A DNA stretch of 57,094 nt from Candidatus Zambryskibacteria bacterium RIFCSPLOWO2_02_FULL_51_21 (GTDB lineage: Bacteria > Patescibacteriota > Minisyncoccia > Phycocordibacterales > Zambryskibacteraceae). This document shows, in pieces, positions 35,743 to 45,093 of the stretch. The position numbers and the translations under genes were made by a program. The notes under the pieces were generated by a model. It was not told where the DNA came from, did not search any database, and worked only from the letters and a program-made list of their open reading frames with translations. The stretch covers positions 269,446-326,539 of the forward strand of contig MHWQ01000002.1 of assembly GCA_001824255.1 (NCBI GenBank), given 5' to 3'. Position 1 is the first letter of the stretch, and every line of letters starts with the position of its first letter.

Positions 35743-35787
35743 GACTTAATAGTTAATTATCCTAAGTTAGGATTGATTAATTATACT

Positions 35788-36996
35788 CTAAAGCCCGGCG
35801 GAATTCGCAATATCGTAAATGGGGATAAGAACGGAAGCCAGGAGAATGCCGACACCAAGGCCAAGAACCACTATCATCACTGGTTCAATGAGGCTTACGA
35901 TAGTGTCCACCGTATTGATAACGTCGCGCTGGTAGAAACGGGCCATGGTGCGGAAAATCTTGCCCGATTCACCCGTTTCTTCGCCGACTCTTATCATCTG
36001 GACGAGAATGCTCGGAATCTCCTCGTGGTCGGACAAGGCTTGCGACAGGGAGCGGCCGCCCTTCACTTCCGTGAAAACATTTGCGAGCACCGCCTTGTAA
36101 ATGTCGTTTTCGACGACAGTTGAGGTTACCTCAATCGCCTTGAGCATCGGTATGCCGGAGGAAATCATGGTGCTCATGGTGTCGGCAATGACCGAGAGAT
36201 AAAGCTTCCTGTAGAGATTGCCGAGAATGGGCACGTCTAGTTTGAAGCGGGCAAATGACGCTTCGCCCGCGGGCGTTCTCACATAGCGGAAGGTGAAGAA
36301 GCCCACCCCCACCAGCGCCGCCAGGAGGAAGACTCCATAATCGATGGCGAAATTACTCAGCCAGAATATAATCTGGGTATAAATCGGCACCGCCTGGCCG
36401 GAATCGACAATGATGGCGCTGATTTTCGGGATGATGAAGGTGAACATGAGAACCATGACCGCGACGAAGACGGTGATGACGAAGGCCGGATAGATGAGCG
36501 CGTTCTTCGCCTTGCTTACCACTTCGTAGTTCCGGTCCAGGTGGTCGGCTAGGTAGGAGAAAGTTTCGTCGAGTTTGCCGGTTTCCTCGCCCGACTTGAC
36601 CATGTTGACGTAGAAGTCGGAGAAAATGTGCGGATGTCTTGAGAGGGCCTTCGAAATCGGGCTGCCGGACTGCAGGTCGCCCACGATCATGTCGAGGCTC
36701 TTCCTCAACGCCGGATTTTCCGTCTCGCTCGAGAGCAGGGTAAAGATTTTCAGCGCCGAAACCTGCGCCTCGAAAAGGGTTGCCATCTGGCGCGAGAGCA
36801 TCACCACGTCTTTGTTCGAAACGCGGTTGGTTATCGAGAGACGGGCGTACCACGGCTCCTTCTCGGCGGGCTCTATGGTGGAGATGATGAGTCCGCGCTT
36901 CTGGAGCGAACCGATGGCCACGTCCATGGAAACGGCTTCGATAGCTCCTTCAACTCGTTTGCCGGAATTCTCCAGCGCTTGGTAATTAAAAAGCAT
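35788..36996 (-). CDS. pilC: Type IV pilus platform protein PilC (T2SS F family)
   Basis: FNYQALENSGKRVEGAIEA...; FSYLADHLDRNYEV; multi-TM. Confidence 0.95.
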   Translation of the reverse strand: MLFNYQALENSGKRVEGAIEAVSMDVAIGSLQKRGLIISTIEPAEKEPWYARLSITNRVSNKDVVMLSRQMATLFEAQVSALKIFTLLSSETENPALRKSLDMIVGDLQSGSPISKALSRHPHIFSDFYVNMVKSGEETGKLDETFSYLADHLDRNYEVVSKAKNALIYPAFVITVFVAVMVLMFTFIIPKISAIIVDSGQAVPIYTQIIFWLSNFAIDYGVFLLAALVGVGFFTFRYVRTPAGEASFARFKLDVPILGNLYRKLYLSVIADTMSTMISSGIPMLKAIEVTSTVVENDIYKAVLANVFTEVKGGRSLSQALSDHEEIPSILVQMIRVGEETGESGKIFRTMARFYQRDVINTVDTIVSLIEPVMIVVLGLGVGILLASVLIPIYDIANSAGL

Positions 36997-37005
36997 GGCG
37001 GTTTT

Positions 37006-38073
37006 TTATAACATTCTTTCGAGCGTCTTCGGATTCTGCGAGAACCGGAAGGCGTTCTCGGCGGTAATCTCGCCCGTTCTCACAAGTTCGGCGAGCGAGC
37101 GATTAAGGTCTATCATCCCCTCTTCCGAGCCCGTTTCGATGACGGTGTCTATCTCATGGGTGCGCTTCTCGCGGATTAAATTCGAGACCGCGTTGTTGTT
37201 TACCAGAAGCTCGTATGCCGGCACCAACCCGCCGGAAATCCTCGGGATTAAGCGCTGCGAGAAGATGCCCAGGAGCGAGCTCGAAAGCTGGAGACGGATT
37301 TGCGCTTGGCTCTCGGACGGGAACGAATCAATGATACGGTCGATAGTCTGCGCGGCGGTATTGGTGTGAAGGGTCGAGAATACGAGATGTCCGGTTTCCG
37401 CGGCCGTGACGGCGGTCGAGATGGTTTCCGGGTCGCGCATCTCGCCTATCATCAGAATGTCGGCGTCCTGGCGGAAAACTCCTTCGAGCGCCTTGTGGAA
37501 GTCAGGCGTATCAAGCTTCACCTCGCGCTGGTCGATGATGGATTTCTTGGGCTCGAAGATGAACTCGACCGGGTCCTCGATGGTGATGACGTGCTCAAGA
37601 CGTTCCTTATTGATGGATTCGATCATGGTGGCAAGCGTCGTCGACTTGCCCACGCCGACGGGACCGACAACCAGGAAGAATCCCTGCTGCTTCCGGCAAA
37701 ACATTTCGAGCGAGGGCGGCAGTTTGAGTTCCTGGAAAGTTCTGATGACGTTCGGGATAAGCCGCATAGCGATGCCGACCTTGCCCAAAGAGACGAAGGC
37801 GTTGCAGCGGAAACGGAGCTTGCTCCCATGGCTCCAGGCGAAGTTGGTGTCCTTCTCTTCCTCGAATTCTTGCCGGTTGTTCGGCTTGAGGAGAATCGAG
37901 AGAAACGCTTCCATGTCTTCTTTGGTAAGAGGCTGAATCTTGACCAATGGTATGAGAAAACCGGACACCCGGATGAAGGGCGGGCGGCCTTCGGCAAGAT
38001 GAAGGTCGGAAGCGCCTTCCTTGGCGACCACGGCGACCAGGTCGTTCAAAAGATTTTCCTGTGTTCCTGCCAT
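37006..38073 (-). CDS. pilT: Type IV pilus retraction ATPase PilT
   Basis: VVGPVGVGKSTTLATMIESIN; QREV; FRQDADILMIGEMRDPETISTAVTAAETGHLVFSTLHTN. Confidence 0.95.
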   Translation of the reverse strand: MAGTQENLLNDLVAVVAKEGASDLHLAEGRPPFIRVSGFLIPLVKIQPLTKEDMEAFLSILLKPNNRQEFEEEKDTNFAWSHGSKLRFRCNAFVSLGKVGIAMRLIPNVIRTFQELKLPPSLEMFCRKQQGFFLVVGPVGVGKSTTLATMIESINKERLEHVITIEDPVEFIFEPKKSIIDQREVKLDTPDFHKALEGVFRQDADILMIGEMRDPETISTAVTAAETGHLVFSTLHTNTAAQTIDRIIDSFPSESQAQIRLQLSSSLLGIFSQRLIPRISGGLVPAYELLVNNNAVSNLIREKRTHEIDTVIETGSEEGMIDLNRSLAELVRTGEITAENAFRFSQNPKTLERML

Positions 38074-38080
38074 GTCTTGA

Positions 38081-39685
38081 TTATAGCGTATTAATTTCCT
38101 CGAATGGAATAACTTTCTGCAGGGCCTTCACTATCGCGTCTTCCTTCATGGAAAGCATGCCCTGCTCGCGCGCCACCTTGTAGAGCTCAGGCTCGGTCGG
38201 GTCGCGCAATATGACTTCCTCGACGATTTTGTCCATCTCGAAGACTTCCATCACCGCCATGCGGCCCTGGATGCCGGTCGGACTCTCGGGCGTCGATTCG
38301 ATTTCGTAAATTTCCTTGCCCAGAGGAATATCTTTCTGATATTTCGTCGGCAAATCTTCGAACTGTTTGTCTATCATAAGCTTGATCGAACCCTCGACCG
38401 GTATGGGTTTGCCGGTGCCGGGATAGAGTTTCCTTACCAGACGTTGTGCCATGGTGAGCCGCAAGGTGGGCGCGATGAGATAAGGGTCAACTCCCATGGC
38501 AATGAGCCTCGGGATAACGCCGATGGCATTGTTGGTGTGAATGGTCGAGAAGACGAGGTGACCGGTAAGCGCGGCGTGGATGGCAAGCTGAGCCGTCTCC
38601 TTGTCGCGGATTTCTCCCACCATGATGATATCCGGGTCCTGGCGCAAGGTGGTGCGGAGGCCAGTAGCGAAGGTGTAATCAATTTCCGGCTGAACCTGCG
38701 ACTGCGAGACGCCATCGATGTTGTACTCGACCGGGTCTTCGAGCGAGAGCACGTTCTTGTGCTCGCGGTCCACTTCGTTCAACATCGAGTAAAGCGTGGT
38801 GGATTTGCCGGACCCCGTGGGACCGGAGATGAGGATGAGACCGTACGGCTCCTGAATGGCGCTCCTTATGAGTTTGAGATTTCTTTCCGAAAGGCCCATT
38901 CCGTCTAAAGGCATAAGGCCTTTAGACTGGTCGAGAATCCTCATTACCACTTTTTCTCCGTAGTAGGTTGGGAAGGTGGAGACGCGCAAGTCGATTTTCT
39001 TGCCGCTGCCGTCGAGCTTGGCGGAGAAGCGCCCGTCCTGAGGCTTTCTCTTCTCGTCGAGGCGCATGTTGCAGAGAATCTTGATTCTTGCCACCACCGC
39101 GGAGTGGACCTTCATCGGCAGGACGAGAGAGACATTGAGGTCGCCGTCCACCCTGAAGCGCACCTTGAGATTGTCCTTGGTCGGTTCGATGTGGATATCG
39201 GAAGCGTTCTGCTCGGAAGCGTGCGAGAGGATGGTGGCCACGATTTTTATGACCGGAGCGTCCTCAACGATTTTCGCGGCAAGATTTTTGCCATCCTTCA
39301 TCCCCTCTTCAGGCATTTCAGCGGTCTTCGCCGCAATCTCGGACTCAAGCTCCGAGAGAGCTTCAGTTACCTCGCCGGTGAGACCCTGGTACTTATTCAT
39401 CGCCCGCTGGAAATCTTCGTCGCTGATGAGAAAAAGCTTGTAGGGCATCCCGATTTTCGCGGAGATGAAGGTCAGAGCATCCCGCGCTTCGAGGCCGTTC
39501 GGGTCAAGTGCGCCCACTTCGAGCACGCCGTCTTTCACCCCTATCGGCACGATTTTGTAATGCATGGCCGAATCCTGCGGGATGAAGTCGAGGATTTTCG
39601 CGGACATTTCCTCGTCCTTGAGACTTCTTTTGGGCGCCTCTTTCCCTTCCGCGGTATCTGCTTTGCTCTTGGGAGACGTGGCCAT
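38081..39685 (-). CDS. pilB: Type IV pilus assembly ATPase PilB
   Basis: LISGPTGSGKSTTLYSMLNEV; LRQDPDIIMVGEIRDKETAQLAIHAALTGHLVFSTIHTN. Confidence 0.95.
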   Translation of the reverse strand: MATSPKSKADTAEGKEAPKRSLKDEEMSAKILDFIPQDSAMHYKIVPIGVKDGVLEVGALDPNGLEARDALTFISAKIGMPYKLFLISDEDFQRAMNKYQGLTGEVTEALSELESEIAAKTAEMPEEGMKDGKNLAAKIVEDAPVIKIVATILSHASEQNASDIHIEPTKDNLKVRFRVDGDLNVSLVLPMKVHSAVVARIKILCNMRLDEKRKPQDGRFSAKLDGSGKKIDLRVSTFPTYYGEKVVMRILDQSKGLMPLDGMGLSERNLKLIRSAIQEPYGLILISGPTGSGKSTTLYSMLNEVDREHKNVLSLEDPVEYNIDGVSQSQVQPEIDYTFATGLRTTLRQDPDIIMVGEIRDKETAQLAIHAALTGHLVFSTIHTNNAIGVIPRLIAMGVDPYLIAPTLRLTMAQRLVRKLYPGTGKPIPVEGSIKLMIDKQFEDLPTKYQKDIPLGKEIYEIESTPESPTGIQGRMAVMEVFEMDKIVEEVILRDPTEPELYKVAREQGMLSMKEDAIVKALQKVIPFEEINTL

Positions 39686-39689
39686 GAGA

Positions 39690-39974
39690 TTAATCCCGGC
39701 CGATTACTTCAAACGGATTCGCCCTGCCGGTGGGCTGTGCCGGTACGGCCGGACTCCAGTCGATAAGCGATTTGTAGCCCGAAGTTTTGAAAAGCGCCTG
39801 GTCGAAATTGATGCTCGAAAGTTTCTCCGCCGTCTTGACCAGGTCTTCGCCAGGAGAAGTTTCGCCGGCCGTCGGAGTCTTCTGGGGTCCAACCACCATG
39901 CTGTAAATGAAGAATCCCAGCACCAGAACCACCAGGGCGACGATTGCTTTTTTGTTTTCCAGAAGGGCGTTCAT
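39690..39974 (-). CDS. Small membrane-anchored pilus-operon protein
   Basis: Single TM, position between pilB- and pilO-like genes. Confidence 0.6.
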   Translation of the reverse strand: MNALLENKKAIVALVVLVLGFFIYSMVVGPQKTPTAGETSPGEDLVKTAEKLSSINFDQALFKTSGYKSLIDWSPAVPAQPTGRANPFEVIGRD

Positions 39975-39979
39975 ATTGT

Positions 39980-40543
39980 TTATTTGACCCAATAGGTCTC
40001 GAGCAGAAGCTCGTGTTCATAGAGCCCCGCGCCGGCTGTTCCGGTGGTCTGCTCTGGCACCTCAAACTTGACCGACTTCACGTCCATAATCCGCAAGCTT
40101 TTCTCCAGGTCTTTCATGAAGTCGCGGAAATTCTTGTAGTTTGAGACGAAGCCCACCGAAACCACGGCTTTTTCGTAAGGCGACTCGCTGCCGGGCAGCG
40201 CCACCTTGGCGGAATCCGAGGACGACTTGGTGTCTATCGAGACATCTTTTATGGAAATGTTGTATTTGGCGCCTATCGAGTCAAGCTCGTGCGCGAGCTT
40301 GACCGTGTCCACGTTTTGCGGCAGAGCTTTGCTCAGGCGGTCGAGTTCGGTCTTGGGAATGGAGTTGTAGTTCACGAGCAGACGGTCGCGCGTTTCGATG
40401 ATGCGGGAGAGATTGTCGAGAGCTTCGCGATAGCCGGCCGCGGTGGCGGCCACATCCTGCATGCCGTCATAGTACGGCTTGGTGAAGGCGAAGAAGAGAC
40501 CCAGGGCGAGAACTATCAGGAAAATGGCGGAAGTGTTTTTCAT
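39980..40543 (-). CDS. PilO-like pilus assembly protein
   Basis: Single N-terminal TM, coiled coil, operon position. Confidence 0.7.
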   Translation of the reverse strand: MKNTSAIFLIVLALGLFFAFTKPYYDGMQDVAATAAGYREALDNLSRIIETRDRLLVNYNSIPKTELDRLSKALPQNVDTVKLAHELDSIGAKYNISIKDVSIDTKSSSDSAKVALPGSESPYEKAVVSVGFVSNYKNFRDFMKDLEKSLRIMDVKSVKFEVPEQTTGTAGAGLYEHELLLETYWVK

Positions 40544-41250
40544 CGCGGTGTTGTGGTTGCTTTAGTCGTCGTAGCAACGGACTTGGTAGTGGTTGTAGTA
40601 GAAGTTGCCGTCGGTTGTAGGTTGTTGGTTGTCGGTTGCTGTTTCTCTATTTCCTTCTTGTAAGAGACCAGCGTCGGGTCGACGGATGCGGCGAAAGTGA
40701 ATTCCACGTTGCCCTTGTCGTCGAGGCGCAGGTCGGAGAAAACCGGATTTTTGAAGAGCGGGCTCTTGTTCATAAGTTCGGCCTGGAGCGCCAGAGCCGC
40801 GTAGCTCTTGGCCTCGCCTTTGATATTTACTCTCGGGCCAATGTCGTCGGTCGAGAAGTAGAAGTCGGTGAAGCGCACCGTCTTCACCGTCGCCTCATCG
40901 AGGAAGCGGAAGATGGGCGAGACGGCGCGGTGGCGGGAGATGAGCGCCTCCGCCGCGAGCAAGCGGTTGTTGAGACGGATAATTTCGGAAACCGTCTCGG
41001 TCTCGAGCGCCGCGCGTCCGGCTTCAAGCTCGGTCTTCATGTTCTCAATCGAGGAATTGAGGTAGAACTTGTAGCCCAAGGCGGCAAGTGCCGCGAAGAT
41101 GGAGATGGTGAAGACGATGCCGGCGATGAAGCCGAGGATGGTGCGCTCCCCTTTCCTCTTTGCGGTGAGAGGGGCCGAACCGTAAGTTGCTCCGGCGCTC
41201 GCTGCGGCCGGCCCTTTGGGAATGAACGATGATTCAAATTTCGGAGGCAT
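40540..41250 (-). CDS. PilN-like pilus assembly protein
   Basis: N-terminal TM plus coiled coil; operon position upstream of the pilO-like gene. Confidence 0.65.
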   Translation of the reverse strand: MPPKFESSFIPKGPAAASAGATYGSAPLTAKRKGERTILGFIAGIVFTISIFAALAALGYKFYLNSSIENMKTELEAGRAALETETVSEIIRLNNRLLAAEALISRHRAVSPIFRFLDEATVKTVRFTDFYFSTDDIGPRVNIKGEAKSYAALALQAELMNKSPLFKNPVFSDLRLDDKGNVEFTFAASVDPTLVSYKKEIEKQQPTTNNLQPTATSTTTTTKSVATTTKATTTPR

Positions 41251-41318
41251 AGTGTACGTCTAAATTATAATCCAAAAGCCAATTTAATAGCACTGCTAAA
41301 CGTGGATAACTGCAGAAT

Positions 41319-41355
41319 GGAAAAGCGCCCGATGTCCACAGGGACATCGGGCGCT
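41319..41355 (-). terminator. Intrinsic terminator (minus strand)
   Basis: AGCGCCCGATGTCC(c)tgtGGACATCGGGCGCTTTTCC. Confidence 0.7.
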
Positions 41356-41639
41356 CAGCGAGCTTGCCGCTCCTTCATCTTGGCTTGTTCCGCCTCGATG
41401 AGGAGTCTCTGGCGCAGAAGCTCCTCCGCCTTGGCGAGCCGCGCTTCAATCCCCTTCACGAGAATGGCGTCGGCCTCCCTGTGAACCGTTCCATACTCGT
41501 CTCTGAGAGACATGAGGTGCTCCCCGCCTTCCTCGATGAGCTCCCTCATGTACTCTGACGAGGCGGAGAGGTTGAGCTCCTTCACGGCCATCGCCCACGA
41601 GGCGAGACTGTCGTCGACCAGTCTGACCTTCTGGTTCAT
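41355..41639 (-). CDS. Coiled-coil hypothetical protein inserted between pilM and pilN-like genes
   Basis: MNQKVRLVDDSLASWAMAVKELN...; SD aggagg upstream; own terminator. Confidence 0.6.
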   Translation of the reverse strand: MNQKVRLVDDSLASWAMAVKELNLSASSEYMRELIEEGGEHLMSLRDEYGTVHREADAILVKGIEARLAKAEELLRQRLLIEAEQAKMKERQAR

Positions 41640-41695
41640 GTCGCGCCTCCTTTCTTATGCAAAAGCCGCGTGTGACGTCTGTCCGCACTATACCA

Positions 41696-42832
41696 TTATT
41701 CCTCCTCTTCGGCGAGTTTTCTCAAGGCGAGGCCGATGGCCACAGCGAATTCAGGCCCGGTCTCGCGCAATATTTTTTCGAGGAAGGCGGGGGCCGCCAC
41801 TTTTGAGAAAGGTTCGGCGAGTTCCGCCTCAGTTTTGAAATTGGCTTTGGCCAGCTCGAGAAGCCCTTTGAGCGCCGCTCCCCCGCCGACAAGTATCGTC
41901 TTCGACACCGCTTTGTTGTAACGCTGTTCGTAGTCGAGAAGCACGGTGTTCGCTTCGGCAAATATGTAGTCGAGCACGAGCGCGATGACGTCGTTCACGC
42001 TCTTGTCGTCGCCAGCGGCACCAACTTCCCGCTTCATCACTTCCGCCTGCTCGGGAGTCATATTGAGAGATTTGGAAAGATTGGAGGTGATATCCTGTGA
42101 GCCGCGGTTTATGGTGTGCGAAGCGCGCACGATGCCGCGTTCGATGATGTAGAGCTTGGTGGTGGCGGCCCCCATGTCCATAATCATGACTGGCCGCAGC
42201 CCCTCGTCCATCACGGCGCGGCTGGTGGCGAAGATTTCTATTTCGAAGAAGCCGGCGTCGAGCCCCGCCGAGGAAACTATTTCCTGGAAGCGGGCGATTG
42301 TTTCCTTGTGTATCGCTACCATAAGCACATCGATTTTCGGCATAGCCGCCGCCGGCGCGGCGAAGCCGCCGCCTTCCTGCGGCAGTTCTTCGGCGACACT
42401 CTCCACTCTTACGTCGCTTCGCGGTATGACCGACCAGTCGAGCATTACTTCCGAGATAGGCACCGGGATGTATTTCCTCGCCTCAATTGGCACCATGATG
42501 GCAAGTTCCTTCTGCGCCACTTCAGGCATCTCAATAACCGCCATGAGTGAGGAGGAGAAAGGGATGGAGAGTCCCGAGGATTTGGTGGTAACATTCACTT
42601 CCTTCTCCTTCATAAGGTCCGCGAGTGCGGCGGAAATTTTGTCCGTCGGCAGCTGCACCGCCTGTCCCACCGAGAGCCCGCCGTAAGGACCAAGCGCCAG
42701 TTCGCCGTAAGTTTCGAGTATCGCCTGGCCGTTTTTCTTCTTGAGCTGCACCACTTTTATTGCTGAGGAGCCGATGTCTATGCCGAGAGCTCTCGGTTCA
42801 CGATTGCCGAAGAATTTGCTGAAGAAGGCCAT
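41696..42832 (-). CDS. pilM: Type IV pilus assembly protein PilM
   Basis: RALGIDIGSSAIKVVQLKKKNGQ...; MIMDMGAATTKLYII; ILVGGGAALKGL. Confidence 0.93.
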   Translation of the reverse strand: MAFFSKFFGNREPRALGIDIGSSAIKVVQLKKKNGQAILETYGELALGPYGGLSVGQAVQLPTDKISAALADLMKEKEVNVTTKSSGLSIPFSSSLMAVIEMPEVAQKELAIMVPIEARKYIPVPISEVMLDWSVIPRSDVRVESVAEELPQEGGGFAAPAAAMPKIDVLMVAIHKETIARFQEIVSSAGLDAGFFEIEIFATSRAVMDEGLRPVMIMDMGAATTKLYIIERGIVRASHTINRGSQDITSNLSKSLNMTPEQAEVMKREVGAAGDDKSVNDVIALVLDYIFAEANTVLLDYEQRYNKAVSKTILVGGGAALKGLLELAKANFKTEAELAEPFSKVAAPAFLEKILRETGPEFAVAIGLALRKLAEEEE

Positions 42833-42861
42833 AGGTTGTTCTATAATATCATAACCGAGCG

Positions 42862-43542
42862 ATGAGAATTCTTACCTTTTTTATAAAAAGCCTGACAGGC
42901 TTTTTATTCCCCAAAAAACCGGAAATTCTGGTGCTCGAATCGCTTCCCACCGATAAACTTCTGGCGAAGCTCCCCCGCGCGACAGACATCGAAGAGAAAG
43001 ATGTTATTGCCCTTTTCGATTATTCCCACCCGCTCGTAAAAGAAATCATTTGGGAAGTGAAGTACGGCGGCAACACCGTACTCGCCGCGAAGCTGGGGGA
43101 AATTCTTTATGACACCATCGTCGCGGAGCTGGGCGAGAGAAATGCTTTAGATACCGAACACCGCGCCTTGCTTATGCCCATGCCCGTCTCCGGCAAGCGC
43201 CGCTACGAGCGCGGCTGGAACCAGGCCGAGCTACTGGCCCAGGCGGTGAAAGATTGTGACGAGGGCCTGCCTGCCGGCAGGCAGGGCAGGATTCTGAAAT
43301 ATGTTACCGGCCAGCTGGTCAAGACCCGCCACACCGAGAGCCAGACCAGAACTTCATCGAAAAGCGAGCGGATGAAGAATCTCAGCGATTCGATGAAGAT
43401 TCTCAATCCTTCCGCGGTTCTTGACCGCTTTGTCGTACTCATAGACGATGTCACCACCACGGGAGCGACCTTCGCCGAAGCGCGCTGCGCGCTAAAGGCC
43501 GCTGGCGCCAAGAAAATTATTTGTATAGCAGTCGCGCACTAG
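42862..43542 (+). CDS. ComF-family phosphoribosyltransferase-like protein
   Basis: MPVSGKRRYERGWNQAELLA...; VVLIDDVTTTGATFAEARCALKAAGAKKI. Confidence 0.9.
   Translation: MRILTFFIKSLTGFLFPKKPEILVLESLPTDKLLAKLPRATDIEEKDVIALFDYSHPLVKEIIWEVKYGGNTVLAAKLGEILYDTIVAELGERNALDTEHRALLMPMPVSGKRRYERGWNQAELLAQAVKDCDEGLPAGRQGRILKYVTGQLVKTRHTESQTRTSSKSERMKNLSDSMKILNPSAVLDRFVVLIDDVTTTGATFAEARCALKAAGAKKIICIAVAH
43266..43285. repeat. 20-bp perfect palindrome inside the comF-like gene
   Basis: CCTGCCTGCC|GGCAGGCAGG, translated as LPAGRQG. Confidence 0.85.
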
Positions 43543-43546
43543 AACT

Positions 43547-43948
43547 CTAGCGTGTGCGGAGCAGCGTATTCACCTTTATCACTCCCGCCAGGTTATATTT
43601 CGCCCAGTCGTCCGCAGTCACTTCGGCAATGGGTTTGAGGAATCCCGTTACGGCAATAGTGTCGTTGGCTTTGAGGTCGGTGTTGGCGTCCTGGATGCGG
43701 CTGATGTCGAGCCCATAGTACATTCCGTCCCGGCCTTTCACTCCCAGCGTGCAATCCTTCTCGGTCGGAACTCCTGATTTCAAAGGCAGGCAGGAGAAGT
43801 TGCCTGTGATGGTCACGCTTTTGTCCACCTTCTCGTTCACGATTTTGTCCCAGCCTTTGAACAAGAGGAAGCCGAAGACGACGACCGCCGCGAGTACCAC
43901 CATCCACACGATATTCCTTTGTAAGAAGCTTCTGTTTTCGTAATCCAT
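43547..43948 (-). CDS. Membrane-anchored hypothetical protein
   Basis: N-terminal TM then soluble domain. Confidence 0.65.
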   Translation of the reverse strand: MDYENRSFLQRNIVWMVVLAAVVVFGFLLFKGWDKIVNEKVDKSVTITGNFSCLPLKSGVPTEKDCTLGVKGRDGMYYGLDISRIQDANTDLKANDTIAVTGFLKPIAEVTADDWAKYNLAGVIKVNTLLRTR

Positions 43949-44029
43949 ATACCCGCTATTATATGCCCGGTTGTATTTTTGGCAAATCGGCTATTTAATG
44001 TAGCAAGACCCGGTTCAAGGAGAGCGGCC

Positions 44030-44416
44030 ATGAAGAAGATATGCTGGCGGCTGGTGTTCTTCTGGGTAGTGCTTTTCTATCTCGTATATACCTCGCGCAC
44101 CGAGGGCGCGCCCAAACCTGTCACTCTCACGGTCTCCCCGGTAAGAGTCGTGACGAACGGCGGCTTCGCGGAAGTCAGGGTGAAGTGGCGCATCGAGTCC
44201 CATCGGGACAACGCCCGCTACTCCTTCACCGTGACTTCTAGCAATCTGCTGGATTACAAAACCGTTTACGGCGAGACGAGAAGAGGTGTGAACAGCGCCG
44301 AGGAGCTCTACACCGTGCGCGCGGGCTTCTACGCTTTCGAGGCCTGCGTGTACAGACGTCCGGTCAAGAAACCTTCTTACCGCCTTTGCGATAAGAAGTT
44401 CGTGGAGGTGAGGTAG
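44030..44416 (+). CDS. Secreted hypothetical protein, single-gene unit
   Basis: MKKICWRLVFFWVVLFYLVYTSRTEGAPKPVTLTVSPVR...; SD aaggaga upstream; terminator downstream. Confidence 0.65.
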   Translation: MKKICWRLVFFWVVLFYLVYTSRTEGAPKPVTLTVSPVRVVTNGGFAEVRVKWRIESHRDNARYSFTVTSSNLLDYKTVYGETRRGVNSAEELYTVRAGFYAFEACVYRRPVKKPSYRLCDKKFVEVR

Positions 44417-44434
44417 GGCCTCTGTGTTCAAAAA

Positions 44435-44466
44435 GGGCTCGACGCAACCGCGTCGAGCCCTTTCTC
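44435..44466 (+). terminator. Intrinsic terminator
   Basis: GGGCTCGACGC aacc GCGTCGAGCCC TTTCT. Confidence 0.75.
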
Positions 44467-44507
44467 GTAAAGAAAATTGGCCAAAAATATGTTAAATTGG
44501 CGCTCAA

Positions 44508-44594
44508 GGAGACGTGGCTGAGTGGTCGAAAGCGCCTCACTGCTAACGAGGTAGGGTCTTAAAGCCCTCGACGGTTCGAATCCGTCCGTCTCCG
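44508..44594 (+). tRNA. tRNA-Ser(GCT)
   Basis: Class II cloverleaf GGAGACG...CGTCTCC+G with long variable arm; anticodon loop CTGCTAA. Confidence 0.93.
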
Positions 44595-44595
44595 C
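44576..44595. repeat. Putative attL: tRNA-Ser 3' end
   Basis: TCGAATCCGTCCGTCTCCGC, identical to 48840-48859. Confidence 0.7.
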
Positions 44596-44687
44596 CTTCG
44601 CCCGCCATAGCTTTAGCGACGGCGGGTTCGGTCGCTATAAGTATTTCGGGCTACGGCGGACGCAGTCCGCCAGGATACAATATTCGT

Positions 44688-44924
44688 ATGTACTATATTT
44701 ACATTCTAAAGTGTAAAGATGGAGAGATGTATACAGGTTGTACTTTTGACTTGAAAGAAAGGATAGAGAGACATGAGAATGGTCATGTTCCCGCTACAGC
44801 ACTTCGTTTACCTGTCAAACTAGTTTCTTATGTAGCAATTTCAGACAAATACAAAGCCTTCGAATTCGAAAAGTATTTGAAGTCTGGTTCAGGTAGAGCT
44901 TTTATTAAGAAACATTTAATTTAA
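44688..44924 (+). CDS. GIY-YIG nuclease family protein
   Basis: MYYIYILKCKDGEMYTGCTFDLKERIERHENGHVPATALRLPVKLVSYVA...KAFEFEKYLKSGSGRAFIKKHL. Confidence 0.93.
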   Translation: MYYIYILKCKDGEMYTGCTFDLKERIERHENGHVPATALRLPVKLVSYVAISDKYKAFEFEKYLKSGSGRAFIKKHLI

Positions 44925-45013
44925 TTTCCAAGAAAACTAAGTATCCCACTGCGCCGCCCACATCACTAAAGCTATGAGGGCCAAAGAAAGCTCCGAAGGG
45001 ACACGGTCGGAGT

Positions 45014-45025
45014 GACCCGAGTACC
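45014..45025. repeat. Cassette-border repeat copy 1
   Basis: GACCCGAGTACC plus downstream similarity (AAAAATGCTAAAATACCCTTACAA). Confidence 0.7.
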
Positions 45026-45093
45026 TTAATTTCAAGAGTCGAAAAATGCTAAAATACCCTTACAAGGCCTTGCCTGTATATTAATTGATAAAT

